Shown: positions 16,927 to 26,083, counted from the first letter of the stretch. The stretch: 64,000 nt of DNA from CALKGK01 sp964649515 (GCA_964649515.1 CAZYPV010000005.1:8601-72600); one strand, 5' to 3'. Numbers and translations: made by a program. The notes: generated from the letters alone by a model not told the origin.

Positions 16927-17975
16927 CCGACGCCAAAAACACCTACATCATTGGAGAAATTGGTCAGAACCACAACGGATCTGTTGATGTGGCCAAGCTG
17001 CTCATTGAACTCATGGCCATGCCCGTAAAAGAAGAACTTTTTGGGTTGAACTTGGCTGGAATGGACGCCGTGAAATTGACCAAACGAGACCTCAATCAAG
17101 AGTTGTCTCAAGAACAAATGGCCTCTCCTTACTCCGGTCGAAATGCTTTTGGACCTACCTATGGAGAGCATCGCGCAGCACTGGAACTGAACGATGAAGA
17201 ACACTTTGAGGCTTATAAATGTGCCAAGTCTTATGGGCTTGATTTTGTAGAAACCCTCTGCGCTCCAGCGTGCACCTCCATGCTCAAGCTCTTCACTCCA
17301 GACCGCCTGAAAGTGGCCTCTCGAGACCTCACCAACCTCCCCCTTTTGGAAGTGCTCGCGGAAACCAAGATCCCAATCATCCTTTCTACCGGAATGGCCA
17401 GCAGGAAAGAGCTGGACAACGCCTTGGCCGTCATCGAAAAGTATCACAGCGAAATTTCCATTTTGCACTGTGTGTCTCAATACCCCACCCAGCCGAAGAA
17501 TGTCAACCTCAACACCATCCGATTCCTCAAACAACACTACGGCAATTATACCATTGGGTATTCTGACCACACCATTGGAATATCTGCGCCCGTTGCAGCC
17601 GTGGCCATGGGAGCTGAAATCATCGAAAAACACATCACGCTTGATCGAAGAATGCGCGGTACCGACCAAGCGGGATCTCTTGGGCCTGAAGGAGTGATGC
17701 GCATGGTGCGAGACATTCGTATTACAGACCTCTCTCTAGGGGAAGAAGACATCTTCATTTGCGAAGACACCGCCAGTGCTCGAAAAAAACTCGAAAGAAG
17801 CATCGCCACAAAAGTTCCCTTGAAAGCGGGACAAACCATTCAAGAAGAACACCTCATGATGCTCTCTCCTGGAGACGGATATCAATGGGCTGACAAGCAC
17901 CTTTTGATTGGAGCTGAAGTGCTTCACGACATCAATGCGAACGAAGTGATCTACCCCAAAAACATCAAGAAATAA
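16923..17975 (+). CDS. neuB: NeuB/SpsE-family synthase (copy 2), probable KDN-9-phosphate-type synthase
   Basis: A 350-residue PEP-condensing synthase with GEIGQNHNG at 11-19, GYSDHT containing H216, IEKHIT containing H237, and a C-terminal SAF domain (about 285-345). Two substrate-contact regions differ from copy 1: KLTKRDLNQ (51-59) replaces KFQTYKAE, and the loop after the second His reads MRGTDQAGSLGPEG with Gln in place of the usual His. That loop resembles enzymes paired with KdsC-type phosphatases, which condense a hexose 6-phosphate with PEP to give a 9-phosphate product. The phosphatase gene starts two bases after this one. Substrate (mannose-6-phosphate or an N-acyl hexosamine phosphate) is inferred. 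Confidence 0.88.
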   Translation: MTDAKNTYIIGEIGQNHNGSVDVAKLLIELMAMPVKEELFGLNLAGMDAVKLTKRDLNQELSQEQMASPYSGRNAFGPTYGEHRAALELNDEEHFEAYKCAKSYGLDFVETLCAPACTSMLKLFTPDRLKVASRDLTNLPLLEVLAETKIPIILSTGMASRKELDNALAVIEKYHSEISILHCVSQYPTQPKNVNLNTIRFLKQHYGNYTIGYSDHTIGISAPVAAVAMGAEIIEKHITLDRRMRGTDQAGSLGPEGVMRMVRDIRITDLSLGEEDIFICEDTASARKKLERSIATKVPLKAGQTIQEEHLMMLSPGDGYQWADKHLLIGAEVLHDINANEVIYPKNIKK

Positions 17976-17976
17976 G

Positions 17977-18477
17977 ATGGCATTACCCAAACTCGTAATT
18001 ACCGATATCGATGGAGTGTGGACCGATGGAGGAATGTTTTATGACCAAACCGGAAATGAATTGAAGAAGTTCAACACGGGAGACTCAGCAGGTGTGCTGT
18101 TCTTAAGACAACTGAACATCCCTTTTGGCATTATTACAGGGGAAAACACTCAAATTGTTGCGCGCAGAGCAGAAAAGTTGAAGGTGGAATACCTTTTTCA
18201 AGGCATTAGCAACAAGGTGGAAGTGGCAGAGCAATTGTGTAGAGACTTGGGTATAAGTCTGGGAGATGTAGCCTACATTGGCGACGATTTGGGCGATATC
18301 AAACTTCTCGAAAAAGTAGGCATCAGTGCCGCACCCAACAATGCCCCTGATTATGTGAAAGAACGGGTGCACTTTGTCACGAAAAAATCGGGAGGTGAAG
18401 GTGCATTTCGAGAATTCGTTGAGGGAATTTTAAGGCGAGAAGGTGTTTTGGAAAAAGTGATTCATGAAATTATCTAG
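17977..18477 (+). CDS. KdsC-type HAD phosphatase, probable KDN-9-phosphate phosphatase
   Basis: A C0-type haloacid-dehalogenase phosphatase of 166 residues with no cap domain; such enzymes work as tetramers. Catalytic Asp pair D10/D12 sits in VITDIDGVWTDGG, motif II T54 is in ITGEN, motif III is K80, and motif IV is IGDDLGD (D103/D107). The stretch DGGMFYDQTGNELKKFNT closely recalls the KDN-9-phosphate phosphatase of Bacteroides. KdsC for KDO-8-phosphate is the alternative, but the neighbouring NeuB-like synthase favours a nonulosonic acid 9-phosphate. Its stop lies inside the next gene. Confidence 0.85.
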   Translation: MALPKLVITDIDGVWTDGGMFYDQTGNELKKFNTGDSAGVLFLRQLNIPFGIITGENTQIVARRAEKLKVEYLFQGISNKVEVAEQLCRDLGISLGDVAYIGDDLGDIKLLEKVGISAAPNNAPDYVKERVHFVTKKSGGEGAFREFVEGILRREGVLEKVIHEII

Positions 18478-19816
18478 TTCTTCTCTCCGAACCACCATTC
18501 ATTCCTTCAAAACGCTGATCTCGAGCTTAGAAAAACCTGAGGAGAGCGATCACGGCTTGATTGCTCACTGCTTGAAAACCTCCATGAGTTTTCGTCTGCC
18601 CGAAAAAGCCAAAGATGATCGGCTCATTGGATTTCGTGTTTGGCGTCGAATGCAACAGAGCATTTCCCGAAATCATCAAAAAGACTACACACCCGGCTTG
18701 GGTAAAAGCATGGTTATTCAAGGAGTAGCGAGAAACAAGGAACGCATCTTGCGCTACCTCAATTTTCAAAGTGAGGAGAAGATAGCCTACTTCATCGCCA
18801 AGGACGAATTGCCCTTCAAGAGTCAAGAACTTTCCCGAGCTGATCTTCGTGCACTGCACCTCTTCTCCCTAAAAACCGCCTTACAATGTTTGGTGCGCTC
18901 TGATCGGAAAAACCGCGCGCTTTACCCCTCGTTTTGTCTCGAATTCTGGGCGATATGTGATTTTGCGAGAAGAGAAAAAATCGAGCGTGCTTATGACTTC
19001 GCTCCTTACCTCATCGATGCCAATTGGTATACCAAAGGCTTGCAAGAAATTGGTGTTCACGTGAATAAGATACCTTCGAGCGGTCCGCTTAAAGCCCACA
19101 ACAGATACTTGCTTGGGAATTCCTTGGCCTTGAGTACCCCTTACCAATTGATGGAAGTTGAAAAATTCCGCGCTACCATACGGGTGGACCGCATTTTGAA
19201 ATGGATTCCTGAACGCGCACTGGAGTACATCCAGATCTATCAAAACCCAAACTTACCTGAGCCCCCAAAGTTCAGTATCGGGTATTACTCTCATGGTGGA
19301 TGGTTGAGAGCGGCATCGGGACATGCAGACAATGGACTCAACATTCCGCAGGCAGAACTCGCTTTGATGGAAGACCTCTCCGCTTGGTTGAGCCATGAAC
19401 CCGACAAAGAATTGTTGATTTTTCTTCACCCCAAAGAACGACAACCCGAAGTATTTGAACAATGTGAAGCATTTTACAAAAAGCACTTCGCCGGAATCAA
19501 GTACCGTTTTTCCGATCAAAAAAAATCAAGCAGTGAAGGGTTTCATTTGGTGGATCTTGGGATTGCCGTTTATTCCACCGTCCTCTACGAACGTCTTTTT
19601 GCGGGATACAAGAGCCTCATTGGCAATTATGGAATGACGGACTTCCCAGACCCCAACAGCTCCCTCGCCCGAATTTGCTTTCAAAGCAGGGAAGCGCTCT
19701 TTGAACAACTTGAAACGGTTTTTGAAGAAGACCGAAGGACATTTTTTAAAGAAAAAGGACTCGAAGACTATCGGTTTGACAGTTACAACGCCGCTGCACG
19801 CGCTGCAAATGCTTAA
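18464..19816 (+). CDS. Unrecognised 450-residue protein, probable surface-carbohydrate transferase
   Basis: I do not recognise the family. The ATG at 18464 overlaps the phosphatase gene by 14 bases, indicating coupling. The protein lacks a signal peptide or membrane segments. Features in the second half, FSIGYYSHGGWLRAASGHAD, ELLIFLHPKERQPEVFEQ and LGIAVYSTVLYERLFAGYKS, resemble the C-terminal donor domain of GT-B transferases that act on capsules and sialylated chains. The next gene shows the same layout (KLHPLEKH, then VSVYSTTLYDALGA), so the two may be distant paralogues. Being downstream of the KDN-like module, it may transfer or modify that acid. Function not assigned. Confidence 0.65.
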   Translation: MKLSSSSLRTTIHSFKTLISSLEKPEESDHGLIAHCLKTSMSFRLPEKAKDDRLIGFRVWRRMQQSISRNHQKDYTPGLGKSMVIQGVARNKERILRYLNFQSEEKIAYFIAKDELPFKSQELSRADLRALHLFSLKTALQCLVRSDRKNRALYPSFCLEFWAICDFARREKIERAYDFAPYLIDANWYTKGLQEIGVHVNKIPSSGPLKAHNRYLLGNSLALSTPYQLMEVEKFRATIRVDRILKWIPERALEYIQIYQNPNLPEPPKFSIGYYSHGGWLRAASGHADNGLNIPQAELALMEDLSAWLSHEPDKELLIFLHPKERQPEVFEQCEAFYKKHFAGIKYRFSDQKKSSSEGFHLVDLGIAVYSTVLYERLFAGYKSLIGNYGMTDFPDPNSSLARICFQSREALFEQLETVFEEDRRTFFKEKGLEDYRFDSYNAAARAANA

Positions 19817-19825
19817 TTTTGAACC

Positions 19826-21217
19826 ATGGCACAGCAATCCTTTACCAAGTTCAACCAACATCTTCTACAAGTCCTGCCAAGAATTTTGGACGATCTACAA
19901 GGACAGCGTTTTCACTATTTGAAAATCGCTCAGCATGCCGCCGTGTATCACTGTGCAGGAAGTAAGGAAAAACTCATTGCTCATCGATTCAACAAACCGT
20001 TGATTTGGCAATCCAAAATCTATCAACTCAAAGCTTTTCGAGCAAAATCCATTACGCCTCCGAAACTTAAACCCCTTGTTATCATTGACTCTGGGAGAAG
20101 CGTACCAAATGTGAACGGTGAACGAGAATCGGTGTACTTTCGGCAAATCAAAGCCCACTGTAAGGGTCCGATTAGTCATTTGATAGCGCTCAACGGAAGT
20201 GCTGAAATCGATCATGATTATCAGCTCAAAGACCAACGTTTACTCGCAGAAAAAGCACTCTTGAAAGAAGAACAAAACCTTCTAAAAGACATTAACCGAG
20301 TTTTGCAGAAGTTGAGAATGAACAGTGCTGTGAGCGAAGAGTTCTGGGAATATTTGGCCAGTGCATTTCATCGCTTTTTCGAAGAATTCCATTTGTATTA
20401 TCAGCTCTTTCACCAACAAGGAGTGAAAAAATTGGTTGCCACCAATCACTACCATCAAGAAGGACTTATTGCCGCTTGCCGACTTCATGGTATACCCTTT
20501 TATGAACTGCAGCACGGATTGATGAGCAAGTGCGATTTGTACTACGTTTATCCTGAAGTTTTACTACCAAAAACAGATCTGAGAGAAGCCTTTTTTGCAG
20601 ACACCCTCTTTCTTTATGGTCCGTTTTGGAAAGCCATGTTGGAAGGTGGCTACGAGCATAGAAATAGTGTTTTGCGCATCGCCGGAGACTACGTTTCAAA
20701 CAACGAAAGGGAAGAGAACAGACCCATTGAGAAGAAAAAAATCATCTTTATTGGGTCGCAGAAAAACATGCATGCCGATTACGTCATTTACATCCGACAA
20801 ATCTTGTCTGTACTTGAGCAGCATTACCCAGACTGGACCGTCCAGGTGAAGCTCCACCCCTTGGAGAAACATGCCGATGAATACTACGCAATAGAGCATC
20901 CTCAGTTGGACCTTAGATGGAACGAATCCAACCTCCAGCAATTGTTGAGCGAAGCCATGATCCAAGTGAGTGTTTACAGCACCACCCTCTACGATGCACT
21001 TGGGGCAAACGTGATGAACTTTTCACTGCAGGACTTTACGGAGTCTTCCGATTACGCTCGGGAAATGGTGGACATGAACGTCGCTTTTCCCCTTCGTTTT
21101 GATGAAGATCCCATCGCCGCCGCAGAAAAGTATCGGGTAGAAGACCTCATCGAGAGATCGTCTGTTTATGCCGCTTTTGAAGCGAAAACCTTTATTGAAG
21201 CACTTGACCATGAATGA
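19826..21217 (+). CDS. Putative GT-B surface-carbohydrate transferase
   Basis: A 463-residue protein of no family I can name with certainty. The N-terminal third is variable. Central motif FYELQHGLMS resembles the QHG element of capsule, polysialyl and CDP-glycerol-type transferases. The C-terminal domain has KKIIFIGSQKNMHADYVIYI, VQVKLHPLEKHADEYY and VSVYSTTLYDALGANVMNF, a donor-binding pattern shared in outline with the preceding gene. There is no membrane segment. Position after the cytidylyltransferase, synthase and phosphatase genes makes a CMP-nonulosonate transferase plausible, but this is inference. Confidence 0.65.
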   Translation: MAQQSFTKFNQHLLQVLPRILDDLQGQRFHYLKIAQHAAVYHCAGSKEKLIAHRFNKPLIWQSKIYQLKAFRAKSITPPKLKPLVIIDSGRSVPNVNGERESVYFRQIKAHCKGPISHLIALNGSAEIDHDYQLKDQRLLAEKALLKEEQNLLKDINRVLQKLRMNSAVSEEFWEYLASAFHRFFEEFHLYYQLFHQQGVKKLVATNHYHQEGLIAACRLHGIPFYELQHGLMSKCDLYYVYPEVLLPKTDLREAFFADTLFLYGPFWKAMLEGGYEHRNSVLRIAGDYVSNNEREENRPIEKKKIIFIGSQKNMHADYVIYIRQILSVLEQHYPDWTVQVKLHPLEKHADEYYAIEHPQLDLRWNESNLQQLLSEAMIQVSVYSTTLYDALGANVMNFSLQDFTESSDYAREMVDMNVAFPLRFDEDPIAAAEKYRVEDLIERSSVYAAFEAKTFIEALDHE

Positions 21218-22442
21218 GGGGAAGCACATCTTGCTCGTGAACTTTGATTTTCCTCCCAACGAAGGTATTGGCGGAAGAAGATGGGCCAAATTTGCTCGTT
21301 ATTTAGCCGAACAAGGTTTGAAAATTCACGTCATCAAAGCAGAACAACTTCCTATGCGTCCTCCATCGGTGTGGTCCAAAGAGGTGGAACATTCGAACAT
21401 ATCCATTACTTCATTGCCTCGACCACTGCCCACATATTTCACTCACCCTGGAAAAGGACTATGGGACAAAATTCGTTTTCACCTCTACAAAAAGGCCTTG
21501 CGGAAGCGCAGTTTAGGAACCATTTACGACCAAGCCATTGACTGGGAAGCTCCTCTTCATGCTGCTATGGACCAATTGCTAAATAAGTTCCCCATATCCA
21601 CCATCATTGCGAGCGGTGCTCCATTTAACCTTTTGTACTACACCGCCAATTTTGTTGCTTCCCAGCAGAGCATTCAATTCATCGCCGACTATCGCGACCC
21701 TTGGATCAGCGCTCGTAACTATGGAATGCCTGGTCTGAATAACGCTCAACGGGCGCATGAAATGGACAAACAAAACCGGGTTCTGGAAGTGGCTGACATT
21801 GTATCCAGTCCTTACCAACAACTCAGTTTACGAATCAAAGAAGAGGGTCAAGAAAAATCAGAAGGCACTGAATTTATTGAATTGGGCCACTGCTTTGACC
21901 AAGAACAGCTGCCTGAAAGAACAGAACACAGCGAAGAGAAGACCTTTACCTTTGTTTATGGAGGAGCCTTATATCAAGGAGTTGAGCACTACTTCGATCA
22001 ACTCTCTACCGTTTTGCACCAGTTGAAAGATGAAGATCTTCCACTCTATAAGCGTCTTCGCTTTAAAATATACTCCAGTGATTTTGAGCGTTTGAATGGT
22101 CGATACGCAGAACATCGCTGGATGGAGTTCTTGCCGCCCATTGGGAATCAATTATTCACAGAAATCGATCGCTCTAGTGCGGCCATTATTGCTTTATCAG
22201 AGCACAACAAAGACTTCAAAACCACCAAATTCTATGAGTTTTTGAGTCGGAAAAAGCCCGTACTCTATCTTGGTCCGCAAGGAGAAGTTGCTCAATTTTT
22301 GGAACAGAACAGTCTTGGCTCATCCATCCGCAACACGGAAGAATTGAAAGCATTTATTGAGCGAAAGGAATGGGGCCAAATTGATTTGAGTGAGCACGAA
22401 CTTCAGCGTCGCGGTGCAAAACTGCTATCTTACCTCCGATGA
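21210..22442 (+). CDS. Glycosyltransferase family 4-like protein
   Basis: The ATG at 21210 overlaps the upstream stop and gives a 410-residue protein beginning MNEGKHILLVNFDFPPNEG, a standard GT4 N terminus with the glycine-rich GIGGRRWAKFARYLAEQG loop. IADYRDPWISARNYG lies mid-protein and is typical of this GT4 subgroup. The C-terminal TTKFYEFLSRKKPVLYLGP covers the donor-site region. The upstream in-frame start at 21168 would add 14 residues inside the previous gene and is not needed. Sugar donor unknown. Confidence 0.78.
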   Translation: MNEGKHILLVNFDFPPNEGIGGRRWAKFARYLAEQGLKIHVIKAEQLPMRPPSVWSKEVEHSNISITSLPRPLPTYFTHPGKGLWDKIRFHLYKKALRKRSLGTIYDQAIDWEAPLHAAMDQLLNKFPISTIIASGAPFNLLYYTANFVASQQSIQFIADYRDPWISARNYGMPGLNNAQRAHEMDKQNRVLEVADIVSSPYQQLSLRIKEEGQEKSEGTEFIELGHCFDQEQLPERTEHSEEKTFTFVYGGALYQGVEHYFDQLSTVLHQLKDEDLPLYKRLRFKIYSSDFERLNGRYAEHRWMEFLPPIGNQLFTEIDRSSAAIIALSEHNKDFKTTKFYEFLSRKKPVLYLGPQGEVAQFLEQNSLGSSIRNTEELKAFIERKEWGQIDLSEHELQRRGAKLLSYLR

Positions 22443-23632
22443 AAATCTTGTACTACAGCGCCCACCCCAATCTACCTTTGGACAGTAAATCTGGACCTGG
22501 AACCCACATGCGCGAAATCATATCGGCATGGGAAAACGACGGTCACGAAGTACACCCCTTGATCATGGGAGGAATGGAAAGCTCTGCCGCATCATCCGCC
22601 TCTGGTTCTAAGCAATCACTCAAGAGTAAAGTAAAACCATTTGTGCCCAAGTTCATTTGGGAAACGATGAAGGACCGCGCTCTAAGAAAATTTGACCAGC
22701 ATTGCGCTCGGGAATTGAGATCGGCATGTGAGGTATTTCAACCCGACTTGATATATGAACGGGGATACTTCAACATCGTATCCGGCGTGCAGGTGGCTGA
22801 AGAACTGAACATCTTCCACGCCCTAGAAATGAATGCACCCTATCCTGAAGAAAAAGCTTCCATGGAAGGGAAGGGACTCTTTCATCGGGAGTCTGTTCAG
22901 GCAGAACGAACTCAATGCCAGAAAACCCAATTGCTTGTGGTGGTATCGAGTGCATTGAAGTCTTATTTTGTGGAGCGAACGAACATCGAACCTAGCAAAG
23001 TACTCGTCACTCCCAATGCTGTTAACCTCCATTATCTTCCAAAAACATCGAAGCGTTTAGAAATTCGATCTTCTTTGTCGTGGAAGGAAGACGATTTGAT
23101 CTTTGGGTTCGTTGGATCCATCTTTCCCTATCACGGAGTAGATAAACTCATTGAAGCCTTTGCGCTTTTGGAAGCAAAAAATCAACGCTTGCTCATTGTA
23201 GGAGGCGGGGCGCTTTTGGATGAATATAAGTCCAGAGTTAGTTCTCTCGGGTTGAACGAACGTGTACACTTCACGGGAGCAGTTCCTCACCAAGAAGTGT
23301 ATGATTACATCGATGCCATGGACATTACCGTGATGGCCGACAGCAATTGGTATGGCTCGCCAGTCAAAATCTTTGAATATGGAGCCATGAAAAAAGCGCT
23401 CATTGCACCCAACACAATTCCCGTGTTGGATGTGATGATTGACGGCGTTGACGGGAAATTATGCAACAACAAAATACCCGAAATATTGGGTGCGATGACG
23501 CAAATGCAAGCAGATGAAGCCTTTCGGAGTCAACTTGCCCAATCTTGGCATCAAAAAGTGCTTAAAAACCACATTTGGCAAGAAGTTTCGCGCGTCATCC
23601 TTCATGAAATTACTAAGCGAATAACCGCTTGA
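22439..23632 (+). CDS. Glycosyltransferase family 4
   Basis: A 397-residue GT-B enzyme overlapping the previous stop by four bases. N terminus MKILYYSAHPNLPLDSKSGP, then GTHMREIISAW. Second-domain landmarks are FGFVGSIFPYHGVDKLIEAF and VMADSNWYGSPVKIFEYGAM, with the conserved acidic residue of the EX7E region in KIFEYGAMKKALIAPN. It ends just before a possible internal promoter for the next gene. Confidence 0.85.
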   Translation: MKILYYSAHPNLPLDSKSGPGTHMREIISAWENDGHEVHPLIMGGMESSAASSASGSKQSLKSKVKPFVPKFIWETMKDRALRKFDQHCARELRSACEVFQPDLIYERGYFNIVSGVQVAEELNIFHALEMNAPYPEEKASMEGKGLFHRESVQAERTQCQKTQLLVVVSSALKSYFVERTNIEPSKVLVTPNAVNLHYLPKTSKRLEIRSSLSWKEDDLIFGFVGSIFPYHGVDKLIEAFALLEAKNQRLLIVGGGALLDEYKSRVSSLGLNERVHFTGAVPHQEVYDYIDAMDITVMADSNWYGSPVKIFEYGAMKKALIAPNTIPVLDVMIDGVDGKLCNNKIPEILGAMTQMQADEAFRSQLAQSWHQKVLKNHIWQEVSRVILHEITKRITA

Positions 23633-23637
23633 AATCC

Positions 23638-23645
23638 TATCTTTG
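23638..23645 (+). promoter_or_regulatory. Internal -7 promoter box ahead of a TTG-start gene
   Basis: TATCTTTG matches TAnnTTTG exactly and ends 15 bases before the TTG at 23661. The same arrangement occurs before 16180 and 46426. No -33 TTTG is evident. Confidence 0.4.
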
Positions 23646-23660
23646 CACGAAACCCCTTTT

Positions 23661-24836
23661 TTGAGAATAGCCTTACTAACAGACGGCATTTTTCCATTCG
23701 TTATTGGAGGAATGCAAAAACACAGTTATTACCTCTGCCGGTTTTTACTCAACCTTGGAGTAGAACTCACCCTTTTTCATTGCGTTACGTCAGGAGAGGT
23801 TCCATCTGAAGAAGAGGTTAGAGAAGCCCTTCAAATCTCCGAAAACGCCCAATTCAAAAGCATTTGCATTCGATTTCCCAAAGGCAACGGATTACCCGGG
23901 CACTACTTACGGTCTTCTTTTCTTTACAGCAAAATGCAGGCTGATCAACTCAAAAAAGAAGCACCCTTCGATTTTGTTTACAGCAAAGGCTTTGCTGCTT
24001 GGGCCCTTTTAGACGAAAAAAAACGTGGGAAGTTTTCCACCCCCATTGGAGTGAAGTTCCATGGATACGAAATGTACCAAGCTCCACCCAACTTTAAAGC
24101 GAAACTCCAGTACCTCATGCTCCGTGGCCCTGTGAAGTTTTGCAATACTTTGGCCGACGCTGTATTTAGTTACGGGGGAAAAATAACTCCCATCGTAAAT
24201 TCTTTGGGGGTAGCAGATGAAAACATCATTGAAATCCCCACCGGTATTGAATCCAAATGGCTTCGGGAAGACGACAGAAAACTGAAGTTGGAAAGTGATA
24301 CCAAGAAACTGCTTTTTCTCGGAAGGTATGAACGGAGAAAAGGCATTGAAGAATTGAATGATGTATTGACAAAGATTCTCGACACCACGCGTTTCGAAGT
24401 ATCCTTTATTGGCCCAATTCCCCCAAGCAAGCACATCCAACACGAGCGCGTTACTTACCATGGAAAAATCATGGATCAGGAGCGCATTCAGGAAATCATG
24501 GATCAAAACGACATTCTCCTTACTCCTTCTCATAGTGAAGGCATGCCCAATGTCATTATGGAAGGAATGGCGCGCTCCATGGCCATCTTGGCAACAGACG
24601 TAGGAGCGGTGTCGCTTCAAGTAAATGACAAAAACGGTTGGCTTATCGAGGCAGCCAACTCCCAAGCACTGGAGCAAGCTTTATTGGAGATTGACCGCGT
24701 TTCGCCAGAAGATTTGCTTTCCAAACAAGCAGAAAGCAGAAAAAAAATCATCCAAAATTTCACTTGGGAAGCGGTTTCTTCATCTACACTGGAAGCTATC
24801 CGTGCACGCTACGGTAAAACAGCGAAAGAAGCATGA
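23661..24836 (+). CDS. Glycosyltransferase family 4, TTG start
   Basis: A 391-residue GT4 enzyme. No ATG precedes the conserved N terminus RIALLTDGIFPFVIGGMQKH. Two in-frame TTG codons are available, at 23643 and 23661. The first is part of a perfect -7 promoter box, so the second is preferred. Donor-site landmarks are LLFLGRYERRKGIEELNDVL and TPSHSEGMPNVIMEGMARSM (EX7E region), followed by GAVSLQVNDKNGWL. The end overlaps the acyltransferase gene by four bases. A non-ATG start may reduce its translation relative to neighbours. Confidence 0.85.
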   Translation: MRIALLTDGIFPFVIGGMQKHSYYLCRFLLNLGVELTLFHCVTSGEVPSEEEVREALQISENAQFKSICIRFPKGNGLPGHYLRSSFLYSKMQADQLKKEAPFDFVYSKGFAAWALLDEKKRGKFSTPIGVKFHGYEMYQAPPNFKAKLQYLMLRGPVKFCNTLADAVFSYGGKITPIVNSLGVADENIIEIPTGIESKWLREDDRKLKLESDTKKLLFLGRYERRKGIEELNDVLTKILDTTRFEVSFIGPIPPSKHIQHERVTYHGKIMDQERIQEIMDQNDILLTPSHSEGMPNVIMEGMARSMAILATDVGAVSLQVNDKNGWLIEAANSQALEQALLEIDRVSPEDLLSKQAESRKKIIQNFTWEAVSSSTLEAIRARYGKTAKEA

Positions 24837-26083
24837 AGAAAGAGGCAAAGGTGTACTTCCCCGGGCTAAATGCCTTGCGCTTTTTTGCGGCCATTGCGGT
24901 TGTGGTGACCCACGTGGAGCTCATGAAAAAGTATCTGGGTTTTGACAACTTGTGGAGCGACATTTGGGACATCCGCTACGGAATTCGAAGCACCGCCTTT
25001 GAAGCCATCCAGCTTGGACAACTCAAATGGTACCACCCCATTGTTTTTGAACTGGGTCCGCTCGGTGTGAATTTCTTTTTTGTTCTCAGCGGTTTTTTGA
25101 TCACCTATCTCCTCTTCGAAGAGAAGAAAAAAACCAAAACCGTGGCGGTTTCGCACTTTTACCTTCGGCGCATTCTGAGAATATGGCCTTTGTATTACCT
25201 CGTGTTGATTTTGGGATTTTTCATCTTGCCACAATTTGATCTTTTTGACGTGCCCAGCCAAAGTGCAGCGCTTACCGATCATTTCTGGGAAAACCTCATC
25301 TGTTATGCCTTAATTCTCCCCAACCTCGCTTTCGCTCTTTTTTCGGAAGACGGCGGAGCTGTTCCCAACATTGGCCAATCTTGGTCCATTGGTGTAGAAG
25401 AACAGTTCTACCTCCTTTGGCCGCTCATTTTGAAGTACACCAAAAAGCCCTTGGTGCTTATTCTCGTTGCTACTCTTGTACTTCTAGGGCTCAAATTCAT
25501 CGTTTTGGTGATGCTCGAATCCCAGCCTAGCGACACCCTTGTGGTGATCAAAAACTTCTTGGTGATGAGCAAAATTGAAAGCATGGCCATTGGTGGCTTG
25601 GGGGCTTATTTTCTGTACTACAAGAAAAATTACGTCCTCTCGGTGATTTACAACCCGCTGATGCAAACGCTTGCCTTTTTGTTGATTCCCTTTTTATTGT
25701 TTTTCACCCATAGAATGTACCAAGATGGGGCGCACCTCATCTCCTCAGCCAGTTTCTTGATCATCATCATGAACATTGCCAGCAACGAAAACAGCCTCAT
25801 CAAACTGTCAGGTAAACTACTCTACAATTTGGGTAAAATATCTTACGGGGTTTATATGTACCACATGATGGTGATTGTTTTTGTTCTCAATTTCCTCAAA
25901 CAACAGGAAGTTCCTCCCGACGCTTTGGGAGGAATCAATGGAGTCTTGTTATATTTCGGAGTAATTGCCTTAACCTTGTTAATAGCGCAGTTATCATACA
26001 CCTATTTCGAAGCCTTTTTCATTCGCAAGAAAGCGGCCTTCACGAAGGTGATTAGCGGAGATGCCGCAAGAAAGAAGAAATGA
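24833..26083 (+). CDS. OafA/YrhL-type membrane O-acyltransferase (acyltransferase family 3)
   Basis: A 416-residue integral membrane protein with about ten hydrophobic segments. The family's RX10H catalytic pattern is present as R16 and H27 in LNALRFFAAIAVVVTHVEL. The FFFVLSGFLITYLLFEE element and SWSIGVEEQFYLLWPL are diagnostic. It lacks the periplasmic SGNH domain found in some OafA proteins. Such enzymes O-acetylate sugars of the surface glycan on the periplasmic side. It overlaps the next, polymerase-like gene by four bases. Confidence 0.88.
   Translation: MKKEAKVYFPGLNALRFFAAIAVVVTHVELMKKYLGFDNLWSDIWDIRYGIRSTAFEAIQLGQLKWYHPIVFELGPLGVNFFFVLSGFLITYLLFEEKKKTKTVAVSHFYLRRILRIWPLYYLVLILGFFILPQFDLFDVPSQSAALTDHFWENLICYALILPNLAFALFSEDGGAVPNIGQSWSIGVEEQFYLLWPLILKYTKKPLVLILVATLVLLGLKFIVLVMLESQPSDTLVVIKNFLVMSKIESMAIGGLGAYFLYYKKNYVLSVIYNPLMQTLAFLLIPFLLFFTHRMYQDGAHLISSASFLIIIMNIASNENSLIKLSGKLLYNLGKISYGVYMYHMMVIVFVLNFLKQQEVPPDALGGINGVLLYFGVIALTLLIAQLSYTYFEAFFIRKKAAFTKVISGDAARKKK

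Noticed and set aside
16827..17669. 280-codon open frame antisense to the second NeuB-like gene
   Set aside because: It lies wholly opposite a well-conserved gene, has no recognisable domain and is rich in His, Phe and Val, as expected for an antisense shadow.
17977..18477. KDO-8-phosphate phosphatase (KdsC) for lipid A-core synthesis
   Set aside because: Same fold, but no kdsA, kdsB or kdsD is near, and the gene follows a NeuB-like synthase by two bases.
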